Under the pieces are notes generated by a model. It searched no databases. It had not been told where the DNA came from and saw only the letters and a program-made list of their open reading frames with translations. 64,000 nt of DNA from Bacteroidota bacterium (GTDB lineage Bacteria; Bacteroidota; Ignavibacteria; Ignavibacteriales; Ignavibacteriaceae), in the NCBI GenBank assembly GCA_021824565.1, contig JAKAKL010000140.1:30255-94254 (forward strand), read 5' to 3'. The translations under genes were made by a program, and so were the position numbers. Below are positions 18,424 to 26,923 of this stretch, in pieces. Every line of letters begins with the position of its first letter. Position 1 is the first letter of the stretch.

Positions 18424-19178
18424 TAGACTCTCCCGCTTTTAACTTCAAGGATTTCACTGCTGAAAAAATCCTTGAGAAATGTATCCGAGGTAGTAACAAG
18501 GTTTTCGATGTTTCCTTCATATTTAATTTTTCCGTCTTTTAATACTACAGCGTGTGAAGCAATAATTTTTGCGCAGATCAAATCGTGCGTTACAACTATT
18601 GCCGTTGTTTTCAAATCTTTCTGAAGCTCCACAATTAATTGGCTGATCTCTTTAGTTGTAATCGGATCAAGACCGGTTGTTGGCTCGTCATATAAAATTA
18701 ATTTTGGCTCGGTTATTATCGTTCTTGCGAGACCTATTCGTTTTTTCATTCCGCCTGAAAGCTCAGCAGGCATTTTATCGATGGCTTCTTCAAGCGAAAC
18801 TTTTTCAAGAGAAGACTTAACCTTTGCCTCAACTTCCTTTTGAGTGAAGTTAAAATTACGAATCAATGGAAAGGAAAGATTTTCTCTTACAGTCATCGAA
18901 TCATATAGCGCAGCGCTCTGAAATAAAAAACCAATTTCTTTACGGACTTCATTTAATTTTTTTTCACTTAGAGTAAGTACATTTTTACCTTCAATAAAAA
19001 TCTCGCCGGAATCAGGTTCCATTAATCTAACAATACATTTCAGCAAAACACTCTTGCCTGTGCCGCTTCTTCCAAAGACTACGACATTTTCGCCTTCGTT
19101 TATTTTTAAAGAAATATTATCAAGGACAACCGATTCTCCGAATGATTTGCTCAAATTTCTTACTTCAACTTCAGCCAT
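18423..19178 (-). CDS. mlaF: MlaF-like ABC transporter ATPase
   Basis: 251 residues. Walker A is G-R-S-G-T-G-K-S-V-L near 37, then Q-S-A-A-L-Y-D-S-M-T-V, signature L-S-G-G-M-K-K-R-I-G-L-A-R, and Walker B L-I-L-Y-D-E-P-T-T-G-L-D-P-I-T. The G-R-S-G-T-G-K-S and G-G-M-K-K-R wording is characteristic of the MlaF/Mkl group that powers lipid transport with MlaE and MCE proteins. It lies between mlaE (4 bases upstream) and mlaD (overlapping), so the three form one transcription unit. Confidence 0.94.
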   Translation of the reverse strand: MAEVEVRNLSKSFGESVVLDNISLKINEGENVVVFGRSGTGKSVLLKCIVRLMEPDSGEIFIEGKNVLTLSEKKLNEVRKEIGFLFQSAALYDSMTVRENLSFPLIRNFNFTQKEVEAKVKSSLEKVSLEEAIDKMPAELSGGMKKRIGLARTIITEPKLILYDEPTTGLDPITTKEISQLIVELQKDLKTTAIVVTHDLICAKIIASHAVVLKDGKIKYEGNIENLVTTSDTFLKDFFSSEILEVKSGRV

Positions 19179-19181
19179 TTA

Positions 19182-19991
19182 TTAACCCCAAATAAGTACG
19201 GTTAATTTAACAAGAACCATATCTGCAATCAAAATTATAAGCGATGAAACTACGACAGAACTTGTTGATGCGCGTCCAACACCTTCGGTGCCGTTTTCAG
19301 TAAAGTAGCCTTTATAGGAACCAACAATACCAACAATGAAACCGAAGAAGAAAGTTTTTAATATACCAGGAATTACGTCTGAAAACTCAAGCGCATTTAC
19401 AACTGTGTTTGTATATAGCTGAAAGCTGATATGACGCGACAAGAAAATTGCAATGAATCCGCCGAAGATCGCGAGGAACATTACATAAATTGTCAGCATA
19501 GGAAGTATTAATGTACATGCGACGATTCTCGTTACAACTAAAAATTTAAATGGATTTATCGCAGAGACTTCCATTGCGTCAATCTGTTCCGTAACTCGCA
19601 TTGAACCAAGCTCTGCTCCAATACCGGAGCTGACTCTTCCTGCAAAGATAAGAGCCGTAATTACAGGACCAAGTTCTCGAACGACAGAGAGTGCAACCAT
19701 ACTTGGAAGATATGCTTCAGCTCCGAAGCGAGCCATTGTCGGCTGGCTTTGCATTGCAAGCACAAGTCCGATAATAAATCCAGTAACGCTTACGATCGGC
19801 AGAGTTTTAACTCCGAGTTCATCCATGTGGCGCTTTATTTCTGCAAATTCATAAGGAGGAATGAAAACTTTCTTAAAAAACTGGATTGAAAAAGTTGTAA
19901 GTCCTGCAATCATTACAAAAAATTCCGACAATCTTTTATATGCTAAAGAAGTTTTTTGCGTTTGTTCGATATTTGTTTCTGCGGAATCCAA
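19182..19991 (-). CDS. mlaE: MlaE-like ABC transporter permease
   Basis: 269 residues, five to six transmembrane helices. Conserved MlaE (DUF140) sequences are present: V-T-G-F-I-I-G-L-V-L-A-M-Q, V-V-R-E-L-G-P-V-I-T-A-L-I-F-A-G-R-V-S-S-G-I-G-A-E-L-G-S-M, V-T-E-Q-I-D-A-M-E-V. The C-terminal half has G-F-I-V-G-I-V-G-S-Y-K-G-Y. It is the inner membrane part of an MCE lipid transporter. The start is TTG at 19991, with only a weak GAGA upstream. It is the first gene of mlaE-mlaF-mlaD. Confidence 0.94.
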   Translation of the reverse strand: MDSAETNIEQTQKTSLAYKRLSEFFVMIAGLTTFSIQFFKKVFIPPYEFAEIKRHMDELGVKTLPIVSVTGFIIGLVLAMQSQPTMARFGAEAYLPSMVALSVVRELGPVITALIFAGRVSSGIGAELGSMRVTEQIDAMEVSAINPFKFLVVTRIVACTLILPMLTIYVMFLAIFGGFIAIFLSRHISFQLYTNTVVNALEFSDVIPGILKTFFFGFIVGIVGSYKGYFTENGTEGVGRASTSSVVVSSLIILIADMVLVKLTVLIWG

Positions 19992-20214
19992 TATAATTTT
20001 CTCTAAGCTGGTAATTATTAGGGTTGAACTTCAAACATGGTTTAGATTTTACTAAATACTTTTACTTTTCAAACCAAAATAATAAAAAATCAAACTTAAA
20101 AAAAAATTTGAATGACATTGAACACTTGCACAAACTTGAAGTTTGACATTCATGATAAACATACTTTTAATCACTTTTTATAAAGAAGGTTGATTCTATT
20201 TTTATAAAGTGAAA

Positions 20215-22548
20215 ATGAAAATCCGTTTGAAAAAAAGTAATATAGTTTTTTTCCTAGTTTCCTTAGCTGTCGTAGCAGTTGTTTTTATTATAATGAACTT
20301 TATTTTTCCCAAACACCGGCTGGCAGCATCGATGCAAAATATTCAGCAAGAAAAGAGGCAGCTATATCGCGGCTTATATGAAAAAGGCGGCTTGATTATT
20401 TACGGAGCTTCTAATAAAGATTTATCTGAAAAATATTTTGAAGTCGCTGAAAAACTAAAAGAAAATTTCAGATGGGGAAAATTCAAAATTGTGCCGGACA
20501 CGGGAAGCGTAATTGACGAATTTAAAAATAATTCCATTATTATGATAGGCGCTTATAAAACAAATAAAGCGTTACAACTCTTGATCAGATTTCTGCCGCT
20601 GAGTTTCGGAAAAGGAAATTTTAACTTTGATGGAAATAATTTTAATGATAGTTCCGATATTATTAAGTTATTCTATTATAATCCATTTAACAGAAATAAA
20701 ATTTCTTTTATAATAACCGGGAACAGCGACAGTGCTGTTTTACAAAACATAAACCTTCGTTTAATAAGCGACTATCAGGTACTTCGCGGCGGCGAGACTA
20801 TGGAATTAGGCTTTTGGAAATCGGCGGGCAATAAATGGGTGGTCGACAAAAGCAGAAACGTGAATTATTTTGATGAAAGAAAAATTTATAACAGAAAGTT
20901 TTATAGGTACGTCGTATATTCAAATAAAATATCCCAAAAAAGATTAAACGAAGTTGACAGCATAAATAATTATTCTATAGAAAAAATAAAAAACTTTTTC
21001 GGCAGCTCATTCCGAATAAATAAAACTAAATATTTTCTTTATGATAATTTTGAAGACAAAGGCTTAATCAGCGGAAATACTAATCTTACAAATATCGATT
21101 GGAACGACACCTCAATTCATTCAGTATTTAATAATTGGATAAACGGTGCTGACTTCACACAGAATTCTCTGCTTTTAATTAGAAAAAATTTCGGCAAACC
21201 TAAAATTAGTTTTTTGGAAGAAGGGCTTGCTATTTATTTTTCTCATGACTGGCGAAAGTATGGATATAATTTTTGGGCAGGCTTTATCGCAGCCTCAGAT
21301 GCGGTTCCGCCGCTGAATGAACTTTTAAGCAACAAAAACTTAGAATATATTTCTGATTTGATCTCCGAACCGCTTGCAGGAACTTTCACTGATTTTTTAA
21401 TAAATAAATGGGGAAGGGAAAAATTTGTTAAAAATTATATTTCGTGGAAACCGACCAGAAACGAAACCGAATCTCTTGAAAAAGAATGGAAAAAATATCT
21501 GGAGGTTCTGTCAAAAAAATATTCGGCTGAAATTGGAAGTTATAAAAAAAGATTTCCTTCGAGCATTCCATCGTTTCAAAAGGGATTTTGTTTCGCTCAT
21601 GAAGGCTACCAGATTTATAACGGGTATCTATCCCGCGATGCATACCAATCTTTGCAAAAGCTTGTAAGCCTGGGGGTGAACTCAATTTCTATTACTCCGT
21701 TTACTTCGATGCGTTTTGCAGATAAACCGGAGCCGCTGAGATTCTGGGAGTTTGCGGGCGCTGAAAACGATGAAAGCCTGATTTATCTTTCTCACATAAC
21801 TAAAGAATTAAATTTAAATGTAATTCTTAAGCCTCATATTTATCTCGGAGAAAATAGCTGGCCTGGTAATATTAAAATGAAATCTCAAAAGGAATGGAAA
21901 ATATTTTTCCATGATTATTACAACTGGATAATGCATTACGCATTTCTTGCGGAGATGTACGGTATCCCGATTTTCTGTATCGGCAACGAGCTATCAAATG
22001 CAACGATTGGGCATGAAGCAGAGTGGATAAAATTAATTAAAAGCATAAGAAAAATATACGACGGGAAATTGGTTTACGGCCCTAACTGGAGCAACGAATT
22101 TGAAAAAATAAATTTCTGGAATTATCTCGACTACATCGGTTTAAGCGAATATTTTCCTCTTAGCGAAAAGGACAACCCATCCCAGAAAAATCTGGATGAA
22201 GGCGCAGAAAAAATAATGGACAAAATAGAATCCGTTCAAAAAAAATTTGGTAAGCCTGTAATCTTCACTGAAGTCGGATTTAGAAGCACAGAGGAACCGT
22301 GGAAAACTGCGCTTGAGAACGATGGCAAAAATAAAATAAATCTTCAATCCCAGGCTGACTGTTATGAAGCAGTGTTAAAAGCGTCGAAAGGCAAGAATTG
22401 GCTTGCCGGCATGTATTGGTGGAAATGGCCTAGCTATCTTTCGTACGGCGGCGGTCCTAATAATTCCGAATACACGCCTAATGATAAGCCCGCAATGCTC
22501 GTTGTTAAAAAATATTTTAACGGAAATTATTTTAACTATCAAAAATAA
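20215..22548 (+). CDS. Membrane-anchored GH113-like glycosidase with unassigned N-terminal half
   Basis: About 777 residues. An N-terminal helix (about 10-30) anchors or exports it. Residues 35-450 match nothing I know; they include F-L-E-E-G-L-A-I-Y-F-S-H near 340, in a context like gluzincin peptidases but without an HExxH motif. Residues about 460-770 form a TIM-barrel resembling glycoside hydrolase family 113: G-I-T/S-P-F-type strand, acid/base E592 in I-G-N-E-L, nucleophile E686 in F-T-E-V-G-F, and Y-W-W-K-W-P near the end. GH113 enzymes are beta-mannanases or related. An in-frame GTG at 20209 is possible; neither start has a good ribosome site. The glycan target is unknown. Confidence 0.72.
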   Translation: MKIRLKKSNIVFFLVSLAVVAVVFIIMNFIFPKHRLAASMQNIQQEKRQLYRGLYEKGGLIIYGASNKDLSEKYFEVAEKLKENFRWGKFKIVPDTGSVIDEFKNNSIIMIGAYKTNKALQLLIRFLPLSFGKGNFNFDGNNFNDSSDIIKLFYYNPFNRNKISFIITGNSDSAVLQNINLRLISDYQVLRGGETMELGFWKSAGNKWVVDKSRNVNYFDERKIYNRKFYRYVVYSNKISQKRLNEVDSINNYSIEKIKNFFGSSFRINKTKYFLYDNFEDKGLISGNTNLTNIDWNDTSIHSVFNNWINGADFTQNSLLLIRKNFGKPKISFLEEGLAIYFSHDWRKYGYNFWAGFIAASDAVPPLNELLSNKNLEYISDLISEPLAGTFTDFLINKWGREKFVKNYISWKPTRNETESLEKEWKKYLEVLSKKYSAEIGSYKKRFPSSIPSFQKGFCFAHEGYQIYNGYLSRDAYQSLQKLVSLGVNSISITPFTSMRFADKPEPLRFWEFAGAENDESLIYLSHITKELNLNVILKPHIYLGENSWPGNIKMKSQKEWKIFFHDYYNWIMHYAFLAEMYGIPIFCIGNELSNATIGHEAEWIKLIKSIRKIYDGKLVYGPNWSNEFEKINFWNYLDYIGLSEYFPLSEKDNPSQKNLDEGAEKIMDKIESVQKKFGKPVIFTEVGFRSTEEPWKTALENDGKNKINLQSQADCYEAVLKASKGKNWLAGMYWWKWPSYLSYGGGPNNSEYTPNDKPAMLVVKKYFNGNYFNYQK

Positions 22549-22640
22549 CGAATCTCTGTTGAGAAGAATTTTAATTAACTGGCTGAATCCTTTTAAATTG
22601 TCTCACATCTAAACTCAATAAAAATTTAAATGAGTAAAAA

Positions 22641-22886
22641 ATGAATCAGGCAAAAGTTATTATTTTTACAACACCGACTTGCAGCTTTTGTACCGCAGCA
22701 AAAAGATATTTCCGAGAAAAGAATGTCCGCTTTACTGAAATAGATGTTACAAGAGATCAATCAGCAGCGCGCGATATGCTTCGCAGAACCGGTCAGATGG
22801 GCGTTCCGGTGATATTGATAAACAACCGTCCGATAGTAGGATTTGACAGACCAAAAATAAATCAATTGTTAAACTTAAAAGATTAA
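22641..22886 (+). CDS. Glutaredoxin / NrdH-type redoxin
   Basis: 81 residues with a CxxC active site, T-P-T-C14-S-F-C17, the F-x-E-I-D-V-T-R-D strand, the cis-proline motif M-G-V-P-V-I-L-I-N and the glutathione-binding-like end V-G-F-D-R-P-K-I. It should act as a cytoplasmic dithiol electron carrier. It lies 13 bases before groES and may share its transcript. Whether it uses glutathione, bacillithiol or thioredoxin reductase is unknown; the bacilliredoxin in the suf operon makes a non-glutathione thiol plausible. Confidence 0.9.
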   Translation: MNQAKVIIFTTPTCSFCTAAKRYFREKNVRFTEIDVTRDQSAARDMLRRTGQMGVPVILINNRPIVGFDRPKINQLLNLKD

Positions 22887-22899
22887 TGGAGAATCAGTA

Positions 22900-23172
22900 A
22901 TGAAAATTAAACCAATGGATGATAGAGTTCTTGTTGAACTTGTTGAAGAAGAAGAGAAAACATATTCGGGAATAATCATTCCGGACACTGCAAAAGAAAA
23001 ACCTCGTATAGGAAAAGTTGTAGCTGTTGGAACGGACGATGACCTTCGCGAAAAAGTAAAAGAAGGAAATAAAATTCTTTTTACTAAATATGGCGGCGAA
23101 GAAATTTCCTTTGACGGCGCGGAATATAAAATTGTTCAACGCGCAGATATTTTAGCTGTGGTTGAAGATTAA
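22900..23172 (+). CDS. groES: GroES-type co-chaperonin
   Basis: 90 residues covering the entire 10-kDa chaperonin fold: K-P-M-D-D-R-V-L-V-E at the N-terminus, the mobile loop T-Y-S-G-I-I-I-P-D-T-A-K-E-K-P that contacts GroEL, G-K-V-V-A-V-G-T, and I-L-F-T-K-Y-G-G-E-E-I with A-D-I-L-A-V-V at the end. GGAG lies upstream of the ATG. No groEL gene follows; instead a terminator and a convergent hydrolase gene. It is therefore either the main GroES placed apart from groEL or an extra copy. Confidence 0.93.
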   Translation: MKIKPMDDRVLVELVEEEEKTYSGIIIPDTAKEKPRIGKVVAVGTDDDLREKVKEGNKILFTKYGGEEISFDGAEYKIVQRADILAVVED

Positions 23173-23198
23173 TAACTTCAATTATTAGCACCTCGAAG

Positions 23199-23266
23199 AG
23201 AGGGGCTGGTTAAAAAATTCGTTACCTAAATCATAATTAATTTTTTAATCAGTCCCTCTTTATTTT
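23199..23266. terminator. Bidirectional terminator hairpin
   Basis: Positions 23199-23219 and 23239-23259 are complementary over 21 bases with two G-T pairs (AGAGGGGCTGG... against ...CAGTCCCTCT), with A/T runs at the inner ends and a T-rich tail. It separates groES from the convergent hydrolase gene, whose stop codon falls just inside it. Confidence 0.85.
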
Positions 23267-24300
23267 ATTAACTTCACTCCTTCCCAGCTTTCAATTGGCA
23301 TAGTCGATTTGACAATGTGCATCCCTGCATCGGCGAATTTTTGGAATGACTTATTTGCATCATCAGTGTAATCAATAACGCCGGGCACTACAACCGGCGA
23401 TGTGCAGTCTTCAAGAAGATATACTTTGCTTGTAAGATGTTTTTTATACAGCAAAAAATCATGCAGAAGATCGTCGATTGTCCAGGCAACGCAGTGGCTT
23501 TTTGCCTGACCTGCAATTATAATTATATCATATCCGGATAATCTCTCAATTAGCTTGGAATTTTTATCCGCAATTTTTTTACCGTCGATTCCTTCGCGGA
23601 CTTCAGGACCGAAAATTGAGTAGTGCTCGGTAAACGGATTATTTCCTTTTAGCTGAAAATTCGGCTGGCTGTACCTCGCAGCGCTGTGAAAAAAAACTGC
23701 TTCTTCAAATGCCGGAACAAGCGCATAACCTATGCCGCCGAGCATTGCATGATAAGGCCAGATTGTAAGATTATATTTATTTCCTTCCTTTAATTTTTTT
23801 GTATAATGAAGAAGATAGTTTTCAGCTTTAGCAAATTCTACTCCGAGGTTCCTGCAAGCTTCGCCATTTATTTTCCAGGTACCTCTCTCAACATCTTCAA
23901 CAGAAATTAATGTATACGGGTTCGGATGTTCTCCTTTCTCGTTGACCAAAAAAATAGGATGGAAAATTTGCAGCGGGCTGTGAGTATCCATTGTCGGAAT
24001 TATTTCAGTTATAACATCTAGATTTTTATAAATAAAATTACAGAAACGCCTTGTGTCTTCAACAGCAGCATTTCCGCTCCTTCCTCCTACAAATAATTCA
24101 AACCCCGGAATGCAAAAAGTATTTTGCATATCAACAGCTAATAAGCAAATCTTTGTCTTATCTTCCGACGAAGGCTTTATCCCAAATTTTTTTGCCCAAT
24201 CGAATGCATCTTTTGCTCGATGTTCATAATCAACTTTCCAGATTTCGCCGGATTTGCTTTCATTAAAAAAGTCAGGCAGAGGCAAGTTTATCGTGTGCAT
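23260..24300 (-). CDS. Isochorismatase-like cysteine hydrolase, long form
   Basis: 346 residues, against about 180-220 for most isochorismatase/nicotinamidase proteins. The catalytic aspartate is in L-A-V-D-M-Q-N-T-F near residue 57. The nucleophile cysteine is in I-I-A-G-Q-A-K-S-H-C-V-A-W-T-I near 273, with L-L-E-D-C-T-S-P-V after it. T-M-D-T-H near 104 and W-P-Y-H-A-M in the middle place metal or substrate ligands as in nicotinamidases. The extra length is an N-terminal leader of about 50 residues and an enlarged middle. AAGGGAA precedes the ATG. It hydrolyses an amide or similar bond in the cytoplasm; the substrate is unknown. Confidence 0.82.
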   Translation of the reverse strand: MHTINLPLPDFFNESKSGEIWKVDYEHRAKDAFDWAKKFGIKPSSEDKTKICLLAVDMQNTFCIPGFELFVGGRSGNAAVEDTRRFCNFIYKNLDVITEIIPTMDTHSPLQIFHPIFLVNEKGEHPNPYTLISVEDVERGTWKINGEACRNLGVEFAKAENYLLHYTKKLKEGNKYNLTIWPYHAMLGGIGYALVPAFEEAVFFHSAARYSQPNFQLKGNNPFTEHYSIFGPEVREGIDGKKIADKNSKLIERLSGYDIIIIAGQAKSHCVAWTIDDLLHDFLLYKKHLTSKVYLLEDCTSPVVVPGVIDYTDDANKSFQKFADAGMHIVKSTMPIESWEGVKLIK

Positions 24301-24846
24301 TATTTTCCCTTAATATTAATATTATAATTCATATTATAAAAATAATAAAATCAGAATTTAATATATAAGTAACATTCCGGTAACAATCACATAATACCGG
24401 GTGTTTATTTTCGCTTCTGAAAATTAAAAATAATTTTCTGTTTTACCTTGATTCGCTTCTCCTTCAACCGGAAAAGCAATGTAACTATGTAAGCTGATCC
24501 GGTTGAATCTTATAAATCACAAGTCCGAACAAACCATTCCTTAGTATGCTCAAGTGCACTACTTGAATTTTCCCGAGGTTGTAAATTATGTCAACCAATA
24601 TTTCACCCGGTATAAATTCTGACAATGTAAATCTTTTAATATTATCCAGGCAGATTGTATAAACTAATTTTTTTAAAAAAAACTTTATGAACTTCATTAA
24701 AGATTTAACTTTTAATTTTTTTTACGATAATTAAATATGGTACTAATTTCTACTTTGCAAAATTCATTAAAAGAAATTAACATATTCTAAATTTGTTTTG
24801 TAGCTCATGTAAAAAGTAATCCATTCTTAAAGGACGGAGGAAAACG
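24301..24846. other. Intergenic stretch upstream of prkA
   Basis: No convincing gene. It contains an AT-only hairpin at 24419-24438 (GAAAATTA, AAAA, TAATTTTC) and an exact 10-bp inverted repeat, TTCAACCGGA at 24463-24472 and TCCGGTTGAA at 24498-24507, with a 25-base loop. A 70-codon frame on the minus strand (24485-24697) lacks a ribosome site. TAAATTTG at 24788-24795 fits the -7 element of a Bacteroidetes-type promoter for prkA, but no matching -33 TTG was seen. Confidence 0.5.
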
Positions 24847-26910
24847 ATGAATAATAATTGTAATACTGTCGAATCCTATCTGAAGGAATTAAAAGAAGGA
24901 CAGCACCATTTTGAAAATATTTTTGAATCACTTGCGAGAATGCTGTTTAGCAATTCCGAGTTTATTAAACCAACAATTGTCAACGGCAAAAATACGTACG
25001 ACTTCATGCAGTTTCGTACAGGTAAAAAACATATTATAGGTTTGTTCGAGGTTATCAATAAATTTGTAGCTTTTATTAAAGATGCCGCCGAGAACGGCGA
25101 AAGCAAAGAGATGGCTTTTGTTCTGGTTGGAGAACCTGGCAACGGCAAAACTTTCTTTGTGGATTATCTTTCCGCGATGTACCGAAAGTTTGTTTCAATT
25201 CCTGAAAATAATAAATATACTTTCCGCTTTAAGCTGCCGAATGAATTGGCTGGCTATGGTAACATTAGGCTTATTGAGTCTCAAACTTATGAAGATCCGA
25301 TGATCTTGATGATGAACTTTTACAGGAATGAAAATGAAAATAAGTCTCATCTTTCCATGTATGGTTTTTCGGATAATGAGATTGATAAACTCTACGCAAA
25401 TTATCGTCCGCTTGGCGCAGATACAGAATTTATTCTGAATGATTTGGTAACTTTCTACGACGGCGATATTGAAAAAGTAAAAGAACACATTGATATTGTT
25501 AAAGTTCCGATAAGCGAAACTCTTGGTACAATCACCGGCAAATATCCGGCTAAAGATAAATTAACCAGCAGCGGAGTAGACCTTGTCGGCGAAGAAAGTA
25601 TTCAACGGCTCTTGCACATTACTAACACAAATAATCCTTACCGATTCGACCTTAGGAGAGGCGCATTAGCGCGTGTCAGCGGCGGCGGCATTCACTTTGC
25701 CGATGAAATTTTTAAGAACAAAACCGACCTGCTCAAAATTTATCTCGGTGTTGTTCAAAACCGAGTTATTGAGATCGATGCATTTAAATGGCCCATTGAC
25801 ACTTTTATTATCGCCACCAGTAATAACGCCGACGTTCAAAACTTCAGAGCTAACGATGAAGAAAAACCTATTCTTGATAGGTGTAAGTTTTGCTACGTAG
25901 CTCATAATACCAATTATAAACTTCAAGAAGACCTTACACATTATGCTTTAGGCGAAGGCGATAAAACAACTTTTATGGGCGAAAAGCTTCATATCGATCC
26001 CAACCTTTCTTATACTTTATCGGTTATAGTTACTCTCAGCAGGCTTCCGCGCTCGGAAGATAAACTTACTCCGGTTGAAATGATGAAGCTTGCCGCTGGC
26101 GAAGTTGCCGGTGAGAAAAGCGTTAAAACTTTAGCCGAAATAGTTGACCAGCTCGAGCATGAATCAGACACTACAAAAAGATTTGGTCAAAAAGGATTGG
26201 GGCAGCGCGATCTTGCCCGCATTATAAACACGCAGCGCAGCTACTCTGAAACAAACGAAGGTAAATGTATGTTTACTCTAAACGTTTTTAAAGCTGCCGA
26301 GGAAGTTATCCTCGATTATATTCAAGACAACACCGAACGCGCAAAATATTTTGAGGATTTAAATATTGCTAAAGACCTTTATAGAAAAAGAATCCGCACC
26401 GAAATGTTCAACGCTTTTATGGACGAACCGGCGGCAATTAAAAAAGACGTGCTGATGTATGTTAACATGATAGTGGGCATGGGGCGCTCCGATATTGGAC
26501 CGGATAAGATTATTACTTACCGCGATCCTCAGACAAATAAAATGCAGCCCATCAAAATTGACGAGCGTTTTGTAAATGCGGTTGAGAATGAACTTGAAAT
26601 GAAAACGCATGAGCAGAAAGAATCCTTCAGAGGACAAATAAGAAAAATTTATGCGCAGCGGCTTCAGACGGATAAGAACTATGACTTTATGGATAACGTT
26701 GATCTGGTAAAGGCTGTTACCGATACCCGGCTTAATTCCGATATTGCTTCAGCCGGTGGGCTAGTTGGTGCTTTGGCAAATCGTACTAATGAAGACAATG
26801 AGAAATTGTACAACAGAATTGTAACAACGATGAAAAGTAAACTGAATTATTGTACTACTTGTGCACAAAAAACGATTGAGTTTTTCTGTACTCAAGATCA
26901 TCAAACTTGA
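24847..26910 (+). CDS. prkA: PrkA serine protein kinase / AAA ATPase
   Basis: 687 residues, the canonical PrkA/YeaG length plus a short C-terminal extension. GGAGG lies seven bases before the ATG. The N-terminal AAA part has Walker A G-E-P-G-N-G-K-T at 95-102, G-G-G-I-H-F-A-D-E-I-F as Walker B, and F-I-I-A-T-S-N-N-A-D sensor 1. The C-terminal kinase-like region contains G-L-G-Q-R-D-L-A-R-I-I-N-T-Q and Y-A-Q-R-L-Q. The end has C-x2-C, Y-C-T-T-C-A-Q. In E. coli and Bacillus this protein acts in stationary-phase or starvation responses. It leads a four-gene operon with DUF444, SpoVR and a second PrkA-like gene. Confidence 0.95.
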   Translation: MNNNCNTVESYLKELKEGQHHFENIFESLARMLFSNSEFIKPTIVNGKNTYDFMQFRTGKKHIIGLFEVINKFVAFIKDAAENGESKEMAFVLVGEPGNGKTFFVDYLSAMYRKFVSIPENNKYTFRFKLPNELAGYGNIRLIESQTYEDPMILMMNFYRNENENKSHLSMYGFSDNEIDKLYANYRPLGADTEFILNDLVTFYDGDIEKVKEHIDIVKVPISETLGTITGKYPAKDKLTSSGVDLVGEESIQRLLHITNTNNPYRFDLRRGALARVSGGGIHFADEIFKNKTDLLKIYLGVVQNRVIEIDAFKWPIDTFIIATSNNADVQNFRANDEEKPILDRCKFCYVAHNTNYKLQEDLTHYALGEGDKTTFMGEKLHIDPNLSYTLSVIVTLSRLPRSEDKLTPVEMMKLAAGEVAGEKSVKTLAEIVDQLEHESDTTKRFGQKGLGQRDLARIINTQRSYSETNEGKCMFTLNVFKAAEEVILDYIQDNTERAKYFEDLNIAKDLYRKRIRTEMFNAFMDEPAAIKKDVLMYVNMIVGMGRSDIGPDKIITYRDPQTNKMQPIKIDERFVNAVENELEMKTHEQKESFRGQIRKIYAQRLQTDKNYDFMDNVDLVKAVTDTRLNSDIASAGGLVGALANRTNEDNEKLYNRIVTTMKSKLNYCTTCAQKTIEFFCTQDHQT

Positions 26911-26923
26911 TATTACATCTTAA

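Noticed and set aside
24485..24697. 70-codon minus-strand frame as a gene
   Set aside because: No ribosome site, no family resemblance, and it overlaps the exact inverted repeat upstream of prkA.
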